From Silurus meridionalis (lineage: Eukaryota; Chordata; Actinopteri; Siluriformes; Siluridae), in the NCBI RefSeq assembly GCF_014805685.1, contig NC_060886.1:19140608-19204607 (forward strand): 64,000 nucleotides of DNA, written 5' to 3'. Shown here in pieces: positions 1 through 10,954 of the stretch; within the stretch, counting starts at the first letter, position 1, and every line of letters begins with the position of its first letter. The translations under genes were made by a program, and so were the position numbers. Under the pieces are notes generated by a model. It saw nothing but the letters and a program-made list of their open reading frames with translations. It was not told where the DNA came from and searched no databases.

Positions 1-469
1 AATATGTGGACTAACGAAAGAAAGAACAACACCATGGAAACTAACAAACAAACCCATTCTAAGTTGCTATGAAAGCATTTCAATGAGCATTAGAAGTAGC
101 GTTACATAGATTTTAAGAGTTTTTTTTAAGGACTAAATTTAGATTTTTACATTAGACTTTTTAAGACCCCGCAGAAACGATGATTATTCCTGTCATGGCA
201 TTAAAGGAAGCCGAATAGCTTTAATGTAACTGTCATTGCTGAGCCTGCTAAATAAATTATATCTTCATATAGGACACATTCATTTGTCTTAATCTAAGCT
301 AAATTATACTGCATTGTTAAATCAGTAAATTAGCCTCGGTTGACTAGCAAGATAAGCTTCTAGCCTTAACATTTAGCTTGCTAGCAAATACAGCTAATCT
401 ATAAACCTATATTCGATATGTCGCCTTAAAATGCACCATTAGATACTTCTAATAAAAGTTAAAACTTAC

Positions 470-483
470 TCGATTTCAGACAT
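470..483 (-). CDS. Possible first coding exon of an unidentified minus-strand gene
   Basis: On the minus strand an ATG at 483-481 opens four codons (M-S-E-I) and then meets a near-perfect splice donor (GTAAGT) at 469-464. Just upstream in the presumed 5'UTR is a very short ATG-TCA-AAA-TAG upstream ORF. About 140 bases further upstream there is an inverted CCAAT box (ATTGG on this strand, about 629-633) and a CACGCCCAC GC-box-like motif. This would be a divergent neighbour of the plus-strand coiled-coil gene, with the rest of it to the left of the window or in exons I cannot recognise. No protein family can be named from four residues, and a chance ATG beside a donor-like sequence is quite possible. 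Confidence 0.25.
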
Positions 484-559
484 TATTGAGACAGTAATCA
501 CAAGCGACGAACTATTTTGACATATTACTTAACAGAGTGAGGAGAAAGTTGTATCTGAA

Positions 560-700
560 GAGCTGCAGCGTCCAAAACACATCAGATGCAGGTTGTTGTG
601 GGCGTGTTCAAAGCTGTAACCAATCAGAGACTGATTATTTTGATCGACAGCTATTTTAACCTATTACACTGTCGCACACGTTCCGCGTTCAATGTTTTGT
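560..700. promoter_or_regulatory. Candidate CCAAT-containing (bidirectional?) promoter
   Basis: A comparatively GC-rich patch in AT-rich surroundings contains ACCAATCAGA, a GGGCGTG motif and several CpGs (GTCGCACACG, TTCCGCG). It lies between the possible minus-strand start at 483 and the first recognised exon of the plus-strand coiled-coil gene. The reading as a promoter rests only on these motifs and the position. Confidence 0.25.
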
Positions 701-943
701 AATATTTATGTTTGGGAATTCTGGTCAGGGAGATGAATTGACTCACAGCACCGCGATGTGTTACAGTGATTGTATGATTATATTTATACAACTACAAACT
801 AGTCTTTGTGAAAGTCCGCACGCATATTATATTCATATATAATTATCTGTTGTAATTGTGGTAGTGAATATTTATTTGATAAGCTGTATAAAATACGGCT
901 TCTAATCGCAACATAAAGGAACATATCTACATTATATGGCTAA

Positions 944-973
944 GTGTGTGTGTGTGTGTGTGTGTGTGTGTAG
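944..973 (+). repeat. (TG)n microsatellite abutting a splice acceptor
   Basis: About thirteen TG units run directly into the TAG of the acceptor of the 974-1070 exon, so the microsatellite stands where a polypyrimidine tract is expected. Confidence 0.9.
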
Positions 974-1075
974 GAGGCAGGAAGTGTTTCAGGATATGAA
1001 GGAACAAGTGGCCATGTTGACTGCACTGCTCCAGGATGAACGCAGATCACACCAGCAGAGTTACCGTGCGGTCAG

Positions 1076-1123
<48 letters not shown>

Positions 1124-1430
1124 CCTCCCTCCCTCCCAATTTTCACTATTCAGCAGAGTTTCTGGCCACAAATGATGAATAAATACATACGCTAATTAAA
1201 AACACACGTACCCACACCTCACATATATTATTACACTGCTGGGCAGATAATTAAATCAATAAAAGTGTTTTCAAAAATCAGTTTTAAAAAATTGTACAAA
1301 TTAACAAACAAAAAATAAACTAATGCCGATCTCATTCTCTAGTTGTTGGATGAATCAGAAGACAAGGCTGAAAAATATAGACATCATCATCAGTTGGAGA
1401 TGAAGTAGGATTCTAAGACTATTTTATCAC

Positions 1431-1496
<66 letters not shown>

Positions 1497-2031
1497 GCTG
1501 TCAAAATTAATTTGTTAATAACAAAATAAATTTTTAACAGCACAAATTTTATTAACATGCGATTAATGTTTGACCATTTTTTATTTAAAAAATAAATATA
1601 GAAGAGGCGAAATCAAAACCTTTAACACACATTTATTCGCGACAACCTTTCCTTACTTGGATAAAAAACAAATAATAAACTCCAGGAAAATTATTTATAA
1701 TCATTAAACATTTGTTTTACTGATGCGCCAAGTCTAAATTCAAGCACCAAAATCCGCCATGACACACATCCGGCAATTAAAACCATCCGTGTGGAAACGT
1801 TCCTTTTGGTGTCCTGATGATTTACTTATTATTTAAAAATACCATAATTAATTTGAAACATTTAAAAGAATCTTTTCTGTCTATGCTCTATGTTGAGTTT
1901 GGTTTCACTAATAATAAACATACATTTGCATAACGCATCAATATTGGTCCGAAAATTGGAGCTTACCTTATTTAGAACCCATAAAAATGTGCAGTTAAAC
2001 GTGCGACCTTAATCGATTGACAGCCCTAAAA

Positions 2032-2099
<68 letters not shown>

Positions 2100-3415
2100 T
2101 TATCATATAATTTTTTTTTTTTATTTTTTTTTTTTAAGTCTGATCCTTGAATGTTAATCCACCATTACAGAAAGAATGTTTTGCTGTTAATTTAGCTCTT
2201 ATTCTCAGGCAGCTAATGCTGGACCACAGGACTGAAATGAATAAACTAGTGGAAGCTCACACCAGGACTTTAGAGGATGAACGGAAAAGTGCTGAGGAGA
2301 GATATGGTATGATTACAGAGAACTAAAATGTAGCTACATGATGATGTCAGCTTTATATAAGATTGGACTAGAGAATGTATATATTTTTTCCACACTTTTT
2401 TTTTATGATAGCTCTGCTTAAAAGAGACTATGAGTTCCTCAGATGCTCCTTCAGACTTGACCAGGTAAGAATACTGTAGCTCTTAGGGATTCTGTGCTTG
2501 TCACTTTATAATAATTGTGGGGTTTTAGATATGCATGCTTTGTGTGTTCAAGGACAGTGTGTTTGATGGCAACAGCTGTTCAAAGACTAAAGAAGAACAG
2601 GAAAGATGCCTTAAGAAGCAACTGTTGTGGTGTGAGTCCAGGCTCCTTGCTCTAGGGCACTATCTATTAAGTTGGTGGTTAGTGGTCTAACAATCTGTTA
2701 CTGAGCACTATAATGCAATAGTAAAATAGTAAAAGAATGCCATGTTTCTGTGAAGAGTGGGGTATCTTGTCTTTGTGATTATTTTTAGTGAAGGAGCAGC
2801 TGAATCAGAGTGAAGAAAATAGTAAGATGCAGAGAAAGGCTTTCCAGTCAGAGACTGCTGAACTTCAAGCCAATTTTGAAGCTGAGGTTGAGGTAAACAG
2901 AGTATTCAAATGTAACACATGACAATTCTGAATAAGAATCAGTGTAAATGGCTGTAATGTTGTTTTGAATACTTCAAATATTGGTGTCTACCTCTAAATA
3001 AACATATAATTAAGAAACTACAAAGGTTTTACTTGCAATTTGCCACATAGTAAATTGTCATGAATAATTCAATAACAATGGAAAATGTGTGATTTTTATG
3101 CAGGGTATGAAGAGGCAGCTACAGGAGAAAGATGTGACCATTAGCTTACTTAGGGCAACTCTGCATCAGATTCAGGAGGAACTTAACAGAATGGTTAGTT
3201 ATGCAATGTTTTTAAGCAATGGACCTTGTTAAAGAAAGAGGGAAAAGCCCATGCATTGTTTTCAAATGTTGACTGAAGCTATTTATGACTTTAATTAATA
3301 TTTTTTTTTTTACTGTAATATTTAATAGGCAGTGACCTTTGGTGTTTTCTAACAGACTTGCCGTTTCTCAGAGCTCGGAAAAGGGTCTTTAACAGCGCCC
3401 CAAGATGATCAGTGA
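974..3415 (+). CDS. flacc1: Coiled-coil protein, 3' eight exons; probable flacc1 (ALS2CR12 family)
   Basis: Eight exons join in phase: 974-1070, 1343-1404, 2209-2306, 2412-2464, 2553-2631, 2789-2892, 3104-3193 and 3356-3415, ending at TGA 3413-3415. Each has AG/GT borders, and the last donor is a weak GTTAGT. They encode about 215 residues rich in E, K, Q and L with heptad-like spacing (for example DERRSHQQSYRALLDE and LEDERKSAEERYALLKRDYE), so one long coiled coil with no catalytic motif. The name rests on coiled-coil character, the ALEDER/RYALLKRDY-type block I associate with FLACC1, and synteny: human FLACC1 is tail-to-tail with CASP8, as this gene is with casp10. FLACC1 is described as a flagellum-associated protein of the male germline. 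The N-terminal half is not seen and should lie upstream. A polyadenylation signal AATAAA sits at 3557-3562. If the name is wrong, it is still a real multi-exon coiled-coil gene. Confidence 0.65.
1078..1136 (+). repeat. (CT)n then (CCCT)n microsatellite just after a splice donor
   Basis: A CT tract of about 40 bases, followed by CCCT units, begins seven bases after the GT donor (1071-1072) of the 974-1070 exon. Confidence 0.9.
1434..2095. mobile_element. Non-autonomous hAT-like element inside a (TA)n microsatellite
   Basis: The element at about 1493-2028 begins TAGAGCTGTCAAAATTAA and ends AATCGATTGACAGCCCTA, which are imperfect terminal inverted repeats of the TAGGGCTGTCA type seen in fish hAT MITEs. 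It is about 536 bases long with no transposase ORF. It is flanked on the left (1434-1492) and right (about 2035-2095) by long (TA)n runs, so it apparently landed in, or seeded, a TA tract within a flacc1 intron. The target-site duplication cannot be read because the flanks are themselves TA repeats. Confidence 0.6.
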
Positions 3416-4867
3416 CCAGGAGCGGGCTAACAGACCAATATTAAGTGCCCCCTTAAAATTATACATGGTTTCACTTTACTGCACTGTATGTTACACTTCA
3501 GCATTTAACTTTAAATATCAATGCAACATGCAAATACCAGTGTGGTCCCATGAGGCAATAAAAAGTTACAGAATTACATTTTTTTTCCCCTTTAAAAATC
3601 CTACACAGGTCTGTAAGTAAATGAAAGCTTGGGTACTCAAAAAATGAATACACACAGAACTCAGCACTCAATGCCAAATTAAGTTTAAATACATGTGACA
3701 AAGCCTCTATTTGAGACGAGGTTAAGAACTAAAACACACTGCTGCTGTTTTAATGACATTTTTTGATCGTTTGATATTTATAATAATGGTGTCGTGCTGT
3801 GTACACGTGCAAAAACAACACTCTACAATGGATTTTTATTTATTTTATTTATTTTTAAATTAGGCTACCATGTCTTATTTTCCCTGTAATGAAATGGCAC
3901 AATGTTTAATAATTTATTCATTCATTCATTTGTAGATACCAGGTAGCTCGTTATTTGAACTCGAATACAGAGAACATGCAAAAAATAAAACTTAATCTAC
4001 AGTAAGCTGAGATCAGCCTTTAAACTTTTTTTTTTTTTTTTACATTATTTTGACAACAAAAGATATATAATGAAAAAGGAAGTAAAATGAATGGAAAATA
4101 CTTTACTATTTCTATGATAAAATATCCCACAAGTGCTACATATTGCTTTATTCCATGCATCTTTAGTTAGTACCATATAGTCACGGTTGATACGTTATCA
4201 ATAAAGAATCGTAATCCGGCAGGAGAAACCCAGTGGATGACATTTAACAGCACAATAAGGCACACAGGTTAAAACACAAAAAGTATTTCAGTAACATGTT
4301 GCTATACACCAAGTGTATTCAGTAGAAATATGTTGTATGTGCCCAATGTAAAAAAATATATATTTAAAAACACTTTGCATGGTCTATAAAAATAGAAAGC
4401 ATATTTGGTGTTAAACCACATTTCTGATTGCAAACCCATATGCAAATAATGTAATTACATTTAATTGAAGACGGTTCAAGTATGGTACCATTTAGTGATA
4501 CTAATCTGCTGTAAGACACTGTGCATTTGTTTGTTTTTTTTCATATCATATTTCACATATAGTCCCCATTTGCTGTTATAACATGCACCACTCTTCTGGG
4601 AAGATGCACTGGATTTTGGAGTGTGGATGTGGAGATCGGTGCTCATTTAGCCACAAGAGCATTAGTAAAGTCAGGTACTGATGTAGGTCGAGGAGTTCTC
4701 AGGTGCAGCAGGCATTCCAATTTATTCCAAAGATGGCAGGGTTGAGGTCAGAGCTTAGTAGTAGGCCACTCAGGCAGGCCACCATCTGCATTGAGTTTGC
4801 TTTGTGCACAGGGGCTTAGTCATAGACAAAGACGAATAGAAATCCAGTTGTTATTTGAGCTAAATGA
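3416..4867. other. Intergenic region between flacc1 and casp10 (tail-to-tail)
   Basis: No further coding exon is visible. It holds the flacc1 polyadenylation signal (3557-3562), a T-rich stretch near 4026-4040 and a Tc1 relic (about 4556-4830). A minus-strand AATAAA at 4726-4721 could serve casp10, 142 bases past its stop codon. Confidence 0.5.
4556..4830 (-). mobile_element. Decayed Tc1-like transposon fragment
   Basis: Read on the minus strand, this AT-mutated sequence resembles the degraded C-terminal transposase region of a common fish Tc1 relic. The plus strand carries GATTTTGGAGTGTGGATGTG, GGGTTGAGGTCAGAGC and TTGCTTTGTGCACAGGGGC. The same family recurs in better condition at 39868-40319 and as a fragment near 56950-57130. 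No open frame remains. Confidence 0.5.
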
Positions 4868-7800
4868 TTATTTAGAGGGCATAGGATTTTTCGGTACAGG
4901 GAACACCACTCTCTTAGTAAGTGTGAATTCTGGCTGTGGCATCTGTTTCCTTCTTCCAGTTGGATCAGCCTTCATGCTCACTTCTCTGTTCACCTCAGTT
5001 AGGATAGACAGCAGATCAATGCCACTACATACAAAAATAAAACAGAAATATATATATTATATTTTTTATCAATGTTTTTAAACTTCTGTAAAATGTCTGT
5101 AGATAAGTGACATAGTAGTTTACATGTAATAAAATGACATCATAGGTGAATTTTTACAAGCATCACGAGCTAGTCATAATATCATTTCGAAACTAAAACC
5201 ACCTTTAGCCTGAATGTAAAACTATCTAGACATTCTTGTGAAATCCACCCGGGGTATTTAAAGTTCATTAAACACTGTATTGGTTTGACTCCGAAGCCGT
5301 TGGTTAGTGAAAATATAACACACAAGTGATCAGCTACATAGAACAACAGTCTGTGCATGCTCACCTTGGGACAAGTTTTTGCAGGTGCTTACATAGTGAC
5401 TGTATGAACCAGGAACCTCTACTTGTCTCTCTGAATGAGACATAGCCTGGCACTGTCGCCATGGCCACTAGGTAATCAGACCTTTCAGATATGGACTCTT
5501 TGGGCACTTCAGCATCAGAATCGAGGCTACAATTAATTTCTGAGTTGTTAGAATCATCAGATTCATAGCAGGCCGGCTGCAGCTCCTGATTCCCCCGACA
5601 GGCTTGGATGAAGAAGAGTTTTGGCTTTTGTATGAGGGAGATACAATTTCTGCCATCCAGCTTGTCCAACATATCCTTTATTGGGACTTTCCCTTTTTCC
5701 ACTCCATAGAGACCACCATCATAGCCATGACTCATCAAACAGCACACCACACAGTCTGCCTTCGTATGATCTCGCTTGCACAGGTCTTCCAAAGCAGTCA
5801 GCATCTCTTCTCTACTGCAGTTTTCCTTTACCACAGTTTCAAACCCCAGCCACTGGAACACATCAACTAAACTCTCTGCACACACAAACATACATACATA
5901 TAAACTTACAAATATAATCATGTTAAGATAATTCAATTATAGTGTATGTGTCGATTGTACAGAATATAAAGTTATATAATACTAGACTATTGTAAACAAT
6001 AATTCATTAAAACTATAACTAAATCATTAAACTATCAGAAAGGTTAATATACATCCAACATACTTAGTGGACCAACTCCAAATCAAACATTTTGTGTTAA
6101 TACATGTTTGAGAATATATACATTGTACTTAGAAACTTACTCTTATCTACTTCTGATCCGTGTCTTTCTTTCAAATTTATGAATTTATAATTGTTGATGA
6201 TCAGGGCAACTCCTCTCCAATCTCCACTCATGTCATATTGCTCCAGCTTCTATAGCACAAAGTATATGAAGTGATTATTCCAGCAGTCAGCTGACACATA
6301 CTCCAAAACTTCAGGATTACTAAATAAGAGGTGGTTACCGGTGTATTAGTTGGTTTAGGCTCAGGAAAGCTCTGATTCTTGTCACCTTGGGCAAGTTTTT
6401 GAGTTTTAGAAGGACTCAAGCAAGCAACCTGTCCCTCTTTGGTATTACCTGGAGGCCATATTACAGAGCACACAGAGATAGCTAAGCTTGGATAGCAAAT
6501 ACTACACAGAAAAAACACAAACAAATCTGCATACAATGTGTAGGAAATCTTACTACCAGCATATCATTGTAAAATATAAGGAACAGCAAATTACAGATTT
6601 TCCACAAAGCATTTTAGGTTTTCACATCTTACTTGGGAAAGAGGTCACCGAGGTATGCATCTATGAAACAGACAAAACAGCACGATTGTTAATATGCAAA
6701 AATAAATGTGTAAAGAAGACAGATGAAATAGACAAATGGTGTGTTAACTAACCTCAACAGGCTTAGCTTGACTAAAATATGAGGGGGGCAGCAGCTCTTC
6801 ATGGTAAAGCAAATACAAAATGAGAATCTCATTAATATCAAATGAAGCTGAGCAACATAGTATAATAATTATAGAATCAAGACTAAAATTCTACCTTGGC
6901 TGGATGAAGCACATGCAGATTCCTCGGGCTAATGGCATTGAAATAAAACAAGATACAATTAAAAGCACACAAAGGGAAAATGACATAAAGAGATGGCTCA
7001 CATAAACAACAGCATAATGGTTTTTAACAGTTAACTTGGCCTGTGAAATATAACAATGTATAAAATGTGACATGAGAATAATGATGTCTAATTGCTTATA
7101 TAATACCGGAACTGGTATGGTGGTTACTGAGAGGTCCTGGAACTTGTCCCTGCATTTCTGTTCTTCAGGAACACCAGCACCTATAAAATGAACAGCCAGG
7201 AAAACAGGGGTTGGACTTCTTAAGCTAGATTCCTTAAAACTAATAATGAAAACAAAAGCAATGTGAAAAAAATAATTTTATCTTGCTGAAATAATTTATA
7301 AATCACAATGAACTGGGTTTATATTTAATCTGTACGTTTTTTTTTGTCTATAAATTATTTTTCATTTTACACTCATTGTATTTTCTTTTTGTACATTAAT
7401 CATTGCTTGGAAAGGCTTAAATAAATATATACAAAGCAACAGGTTCTTTGAACCCAGCAATATAACACACATGACAAAAAGATATGGAATGTAGGCTATG
7501 CAGTAAATCCTGTAAGTGCAGTTGCTTTTTATAAAGTTGCATGACATTAGCACTGTTACATTAATGTTTTGTCATTTCATTTTTACGAATGTTCCAACAA
7601 TGCTGTCTTATTTGGCACAAACATGTATTTGGTGGTCATACAGGTGCCATTAGCCTATTTATTTGGATAACAGCTAAAGTACAATATTCAGGAGTTCATC
7701 ATTTACAGCCCTTTGATTATATTTTTTTATTTTCATCTTCATTGTTTTTTTATTCAGCTCAGTTCTTAAGGCTCTGGGTTACTTATCAGAAGGTCAGGGG

Positions 7801-10800
7801 TTTAAGCCCCGGTATTGCCAAGCTGCGACTCTTGGGCCCCTAAGCATGGCCTAAGGTAATCTGCTCTGGATACATGCCATGGATACATGTTAATGTTATT
7901 AAGGCTTCTTAGAATCATACAAGAGTTGAAGGGTTAACTCAGTGCTGTAACATGGCTGCCCCTGTGCTTTGACCTCAGCTTCTTACATTAACAACATTAC
8001 ACTTTATGGCTTTTATCCAGATTATCTAATTTATATAACTGAGCAGTTGAGGGTTAAGGGCCTTGCTCAAGGGCCCAGCAGTGGCACCTTGGCAATGATG
8101 GGGTTTTGAACTCACTTCTTCTGATCAGAAGTCAAAAGATCTTAAGCACACAGATATCACAACATAACAAAGCAAACTTTTTAGGGAGGAGGTGCACATG
8201 TAAAATGTGTGGACAGTTTTGTAACAGTATGCCGTCTTGCTTCTAGCCCTGGTTTGATTTCTTAATTATGAGATGTTACGAATAACTTTTAATAATCTTT
8301 AATATTATTTTAATCTGTCTTCAACAAGCACATTGTTACAACAGGATTTTGAATACAAGTCACTGTTAAACTTTGCTATCTTATATCATCACTGTGCAAT
8401 TTACTTCTACTCTATGCACTCTTCATGAGAATTTGACTACAATCTAAGAAAGACTCTTTTAGCATGGTTAAATATTGAAATACTTTCGGTTCTGCAATGT
8501 AAAATGTTTCTAATATGTTGCAATTATGTTACTCACCATTTTCTCGTATTATTTTCTTTAAACTAGGGCATATCATACCAACGGTCCTTTCTAAAATGCC
8601 AAGGTTATTAGCACTAAGGCAGTCTTTCTTCTCCAATTCCAGAAACAACTGCAGCATTGTCTGGAAAATGTCATCATCATTATTACAATTGTTAATATAA
8701 TACAAGAATACGATACCTTTAATTATATTCCCTTTAATATTCACTCATTTATTTAACTGTATTGAGGTCATTACTGTACTCTCACCACAATCTGCTCTAG
8801 TTTATTTTGACCTAATTTGTCACGCAGCAAAAATTTGATGTTCTTTAGTTCCTCATCTGTGATGTTCTCTGCCAGTTTAAATAGCATCCTCCTAAATGTA
8901 AAAAAAAAAGAGCTTTTTAGAAATGACCATTGTTTTCAAAAAAGGGAACCTAAAAATATACACACCCCAGCTAAGGATGTGTTAGATTCGATTTATATTT
9001 AGAAAATAAATATTTCAAAAATCTCATTTGAGCTGCTTCTATTAATTAACCAGAATTACAGAGCTGCATATGTGTTAATTGACGAGGATGTACCACCCAA
9101 GTGGAGCACTGACCTGTATGGCGAGACATGTCTGTTTTTGAGTTTTGGGTTTAATTGCAGGTCCCGGATAAGTTTATCACGTTTAATGATCTTAAGCAGC
9201 TCAACAAGCAGAGATGGATCACTGTTGGATAGCAGGTTACATTTCTGCAACGGAGTAAACAGTTCTGTTGCTTTGACCACACGGCTGAGATCTTTCCTGA
9301 GAATTTCAGAGCATAGGAACACAAGCTCCTGCACCTCAGCCGGGCTCAAAGATTCCTGAACGTGTATCAGAATCTCGCTGAATTCGATCTCTGGAACCTA
9401 TCCATAAAAACAATACAGTGATTGACAAGACAAGTGTACAGTTTTCTTATAAGTTTCCTTATAAATTGTTATATTGTAATAATTGTAATAATAATATATT
9501 TTTTTCATTGTAAACACTTATAATTTGGGAAGTGAAAGTGATTGGGGCAAAGAGTTATATCATGTTTTATAATAAAGTGAATTTATACATAGTAAGGAAT
9601 CAGGAATATTTAGTTTGCTGCCATAAAACATTTTTTGAATGTTAATTAGGCCAAGATTAGGCCTACTCTTTTTCATATAAAATTTAAATATGGTAATAGA
9701 GAAGACCTTCGAGTCAGCATTTTCTATTCATGTTCCATTCAGTACAATTTGGTGCAATGAATCAGTATGCTGGAAGTAAATAACACACTGAAAATGTTTC
9801 AATTCAAAAACTAGCTTTATATGTCTGAATTCACTGTTGTATGAATGCATGAACATTGCCTGTGAAACATTTGGAAACACCTAGCCCTGATTTGAGACCG
9901 GTGCATGTTCCTTTTGTTTATATGTAAAAAAAAACTAAGTACAAGATAAAAACATACAATAATTGGGCAGTAAAATACTGTAAAAAGGTTCTGTGGACAG
10001 AGGAGTCTAAAACAGGTTCCTCTAACAGAAAAGTTTACGTAAGACAGAGCACCGGAAAGAAGATGTTAGCAGACTGACTCACACACATGGCTAGTCATGG
10101 AGGTAGAAGTAATAGTTTGGGGTTGTTTTGGAGCAGGGAAGGGACAATAACCGAAAGCACACACCCAAGCTCTCTCCAAGTGTTATTCATAAACAATCGG
10201 CTGGAGTGTGATGTATCATAGAACGGCCTACCTAGTCATCACTCCTAAATCCTACTAAACTGCTCTGGTGTAAACTTGATCGCAAGGTCTGAAAGAAATA
10301 TCCAACTAATGAAGAACACTTTTTAGCAAGTTTTACAAGATTATTACAGTAAGTATTACAGCTGAATGTTTTGGTGAAACTAATTGTCTGGATGCCAAGA
10401 ATGGTTAACATTTGTACACTCATATATTTGATTGGTCAAAGTAAATCAATATACAGTTTAATGACCTAGTTGGTTGCATATAAACAAAATGAGCATGAAA
10501 GCTAAACTTTATACAGCTGCTGTATGTAAGATTACTATTAGAGTTGATCATAATCCACAGTACACACCCGAGAGGAGGGGTGGGGGGGGTTTTGACACGA
10601 CATTATTTGACATAATTTTACTCGTTAAACTTGGTGAAGGCCTGCCACCGTCTAAAGACCTTACAATGCATAACCACGGGACTTTTTTTAACCACAAAGT
10701 CGAAATAAAACTATAAACAAAACTTTTATATTGCGCGAGGAAATTAGGCAACATATAAAGGACTGAAAAATTCCGCTTATTAAGAGTCGCACGCGTCGAA

Positions 10801-10954
10801 GTAACAAAATCTCATATCAAATAAATCACCCGAAATATATAAACCACTTGTTTATTGTGTCTTGATCACCAGAAGTTCACTGTTCTGTCGTCATGGATTG
10901 CTGGATGTTATAAAAACTTAGCTCAGGACTTCCCACACTTACCCGGTCTTCCAT
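4868..10954 (-). CDS. casp10: Caspase-10-like DED initiator caspase (complete, 10 coding exons)
   Basis: Coding exons in order: 10954-10943, 9397-9114, 8891-8786, 8660-8537, 7180-7107, 6928-6895, 6448-6339, 6249-6141, 5875-5365 and 5024-4868. They sum to 1521 nt, 506 residues plus stop, with every phase joining. Residues about 5-80 and 100-175 are two death-effector domains ([37 protein letters not shown]). A Ser/Pro/Lys-rich linker follows, then the p20 subunit from about 249, with His334 in MSHG and Cys377 in QACRG. An acidic inter-subunit segment (SLDSDAEV) offers Asp cleavage sites before p10 ([27 protein letters not shown]). [17 protein letters not shown] and LKKLVP-like blocks favour caspase-10 over caspase-8. 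The family is recruited through FADD to death-receptor complexes and starts apoptosis. Oddity: QACRG, where human CASP8 and CASP10 have QACQG. casp8 or a fish-specific DED caspase is the alternative. Confidence 0.88.
7755..7985 (+). mobile_element. tRNA-derived SINE copy
   Basis: In a casp10 intron, a tRNA-like head (TTAAGGCTCTGGGTTAC, then AGGGGTTTAAGCCCCGG resembling a B box) is followed by the fish SINE body (CCAAGCTGCGACTCTTGGGC). It is diverged and lies in antisense to casp10. Confidence 0.6.
7985..8165 (-). mobile_element. Second SINE-related fragment, opposite orientation
   Basis: The plus strand reads GGGTTAAGGGCCTTGCTCAA, GGGCCCAGCAGTGGCACC and then CTTCTGATCAGAAGTC, the reverse complement of the body and head type seen at 7755-7985. 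The two copies are head-to-head and could pair in RNA. Confidence 0.55.
9955..10245 (+). mobile_element. Decayed Tc1-like fragment in casp10 intron 1
   Basis: TGTGGACAGAGGAGTCTAAA followed by TAATAGTTTGGGGTTGTTTTG looks like the WTDES...VWGCF region of a Tc1 transposase with many stops. The rest of the intron (9398-10942) shows nothing else I recognise. Confidence 0.4.

Noticed and set aside
936..1175. 79-codon ORF as a complete small gene
   Set aside because: Its start lies in the TG microsatellite and its end in the CT microsatellite; only the middle is a real exon of the coiled-coil gene.
6753..6771. A 19-nt candidate micro-exon in casp10 with AG and GT borders
   Set aside because: Inclusion puts a TAA directly after the next junction, while joining 6895 straight to 6448 keeps the frame. 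At most it could be a poison exon.
7770..7840. tRNA gene
   Set aside because: Only degenerate A- and B-box-like pieces of a SINE head; no cloverleaf can be formed.
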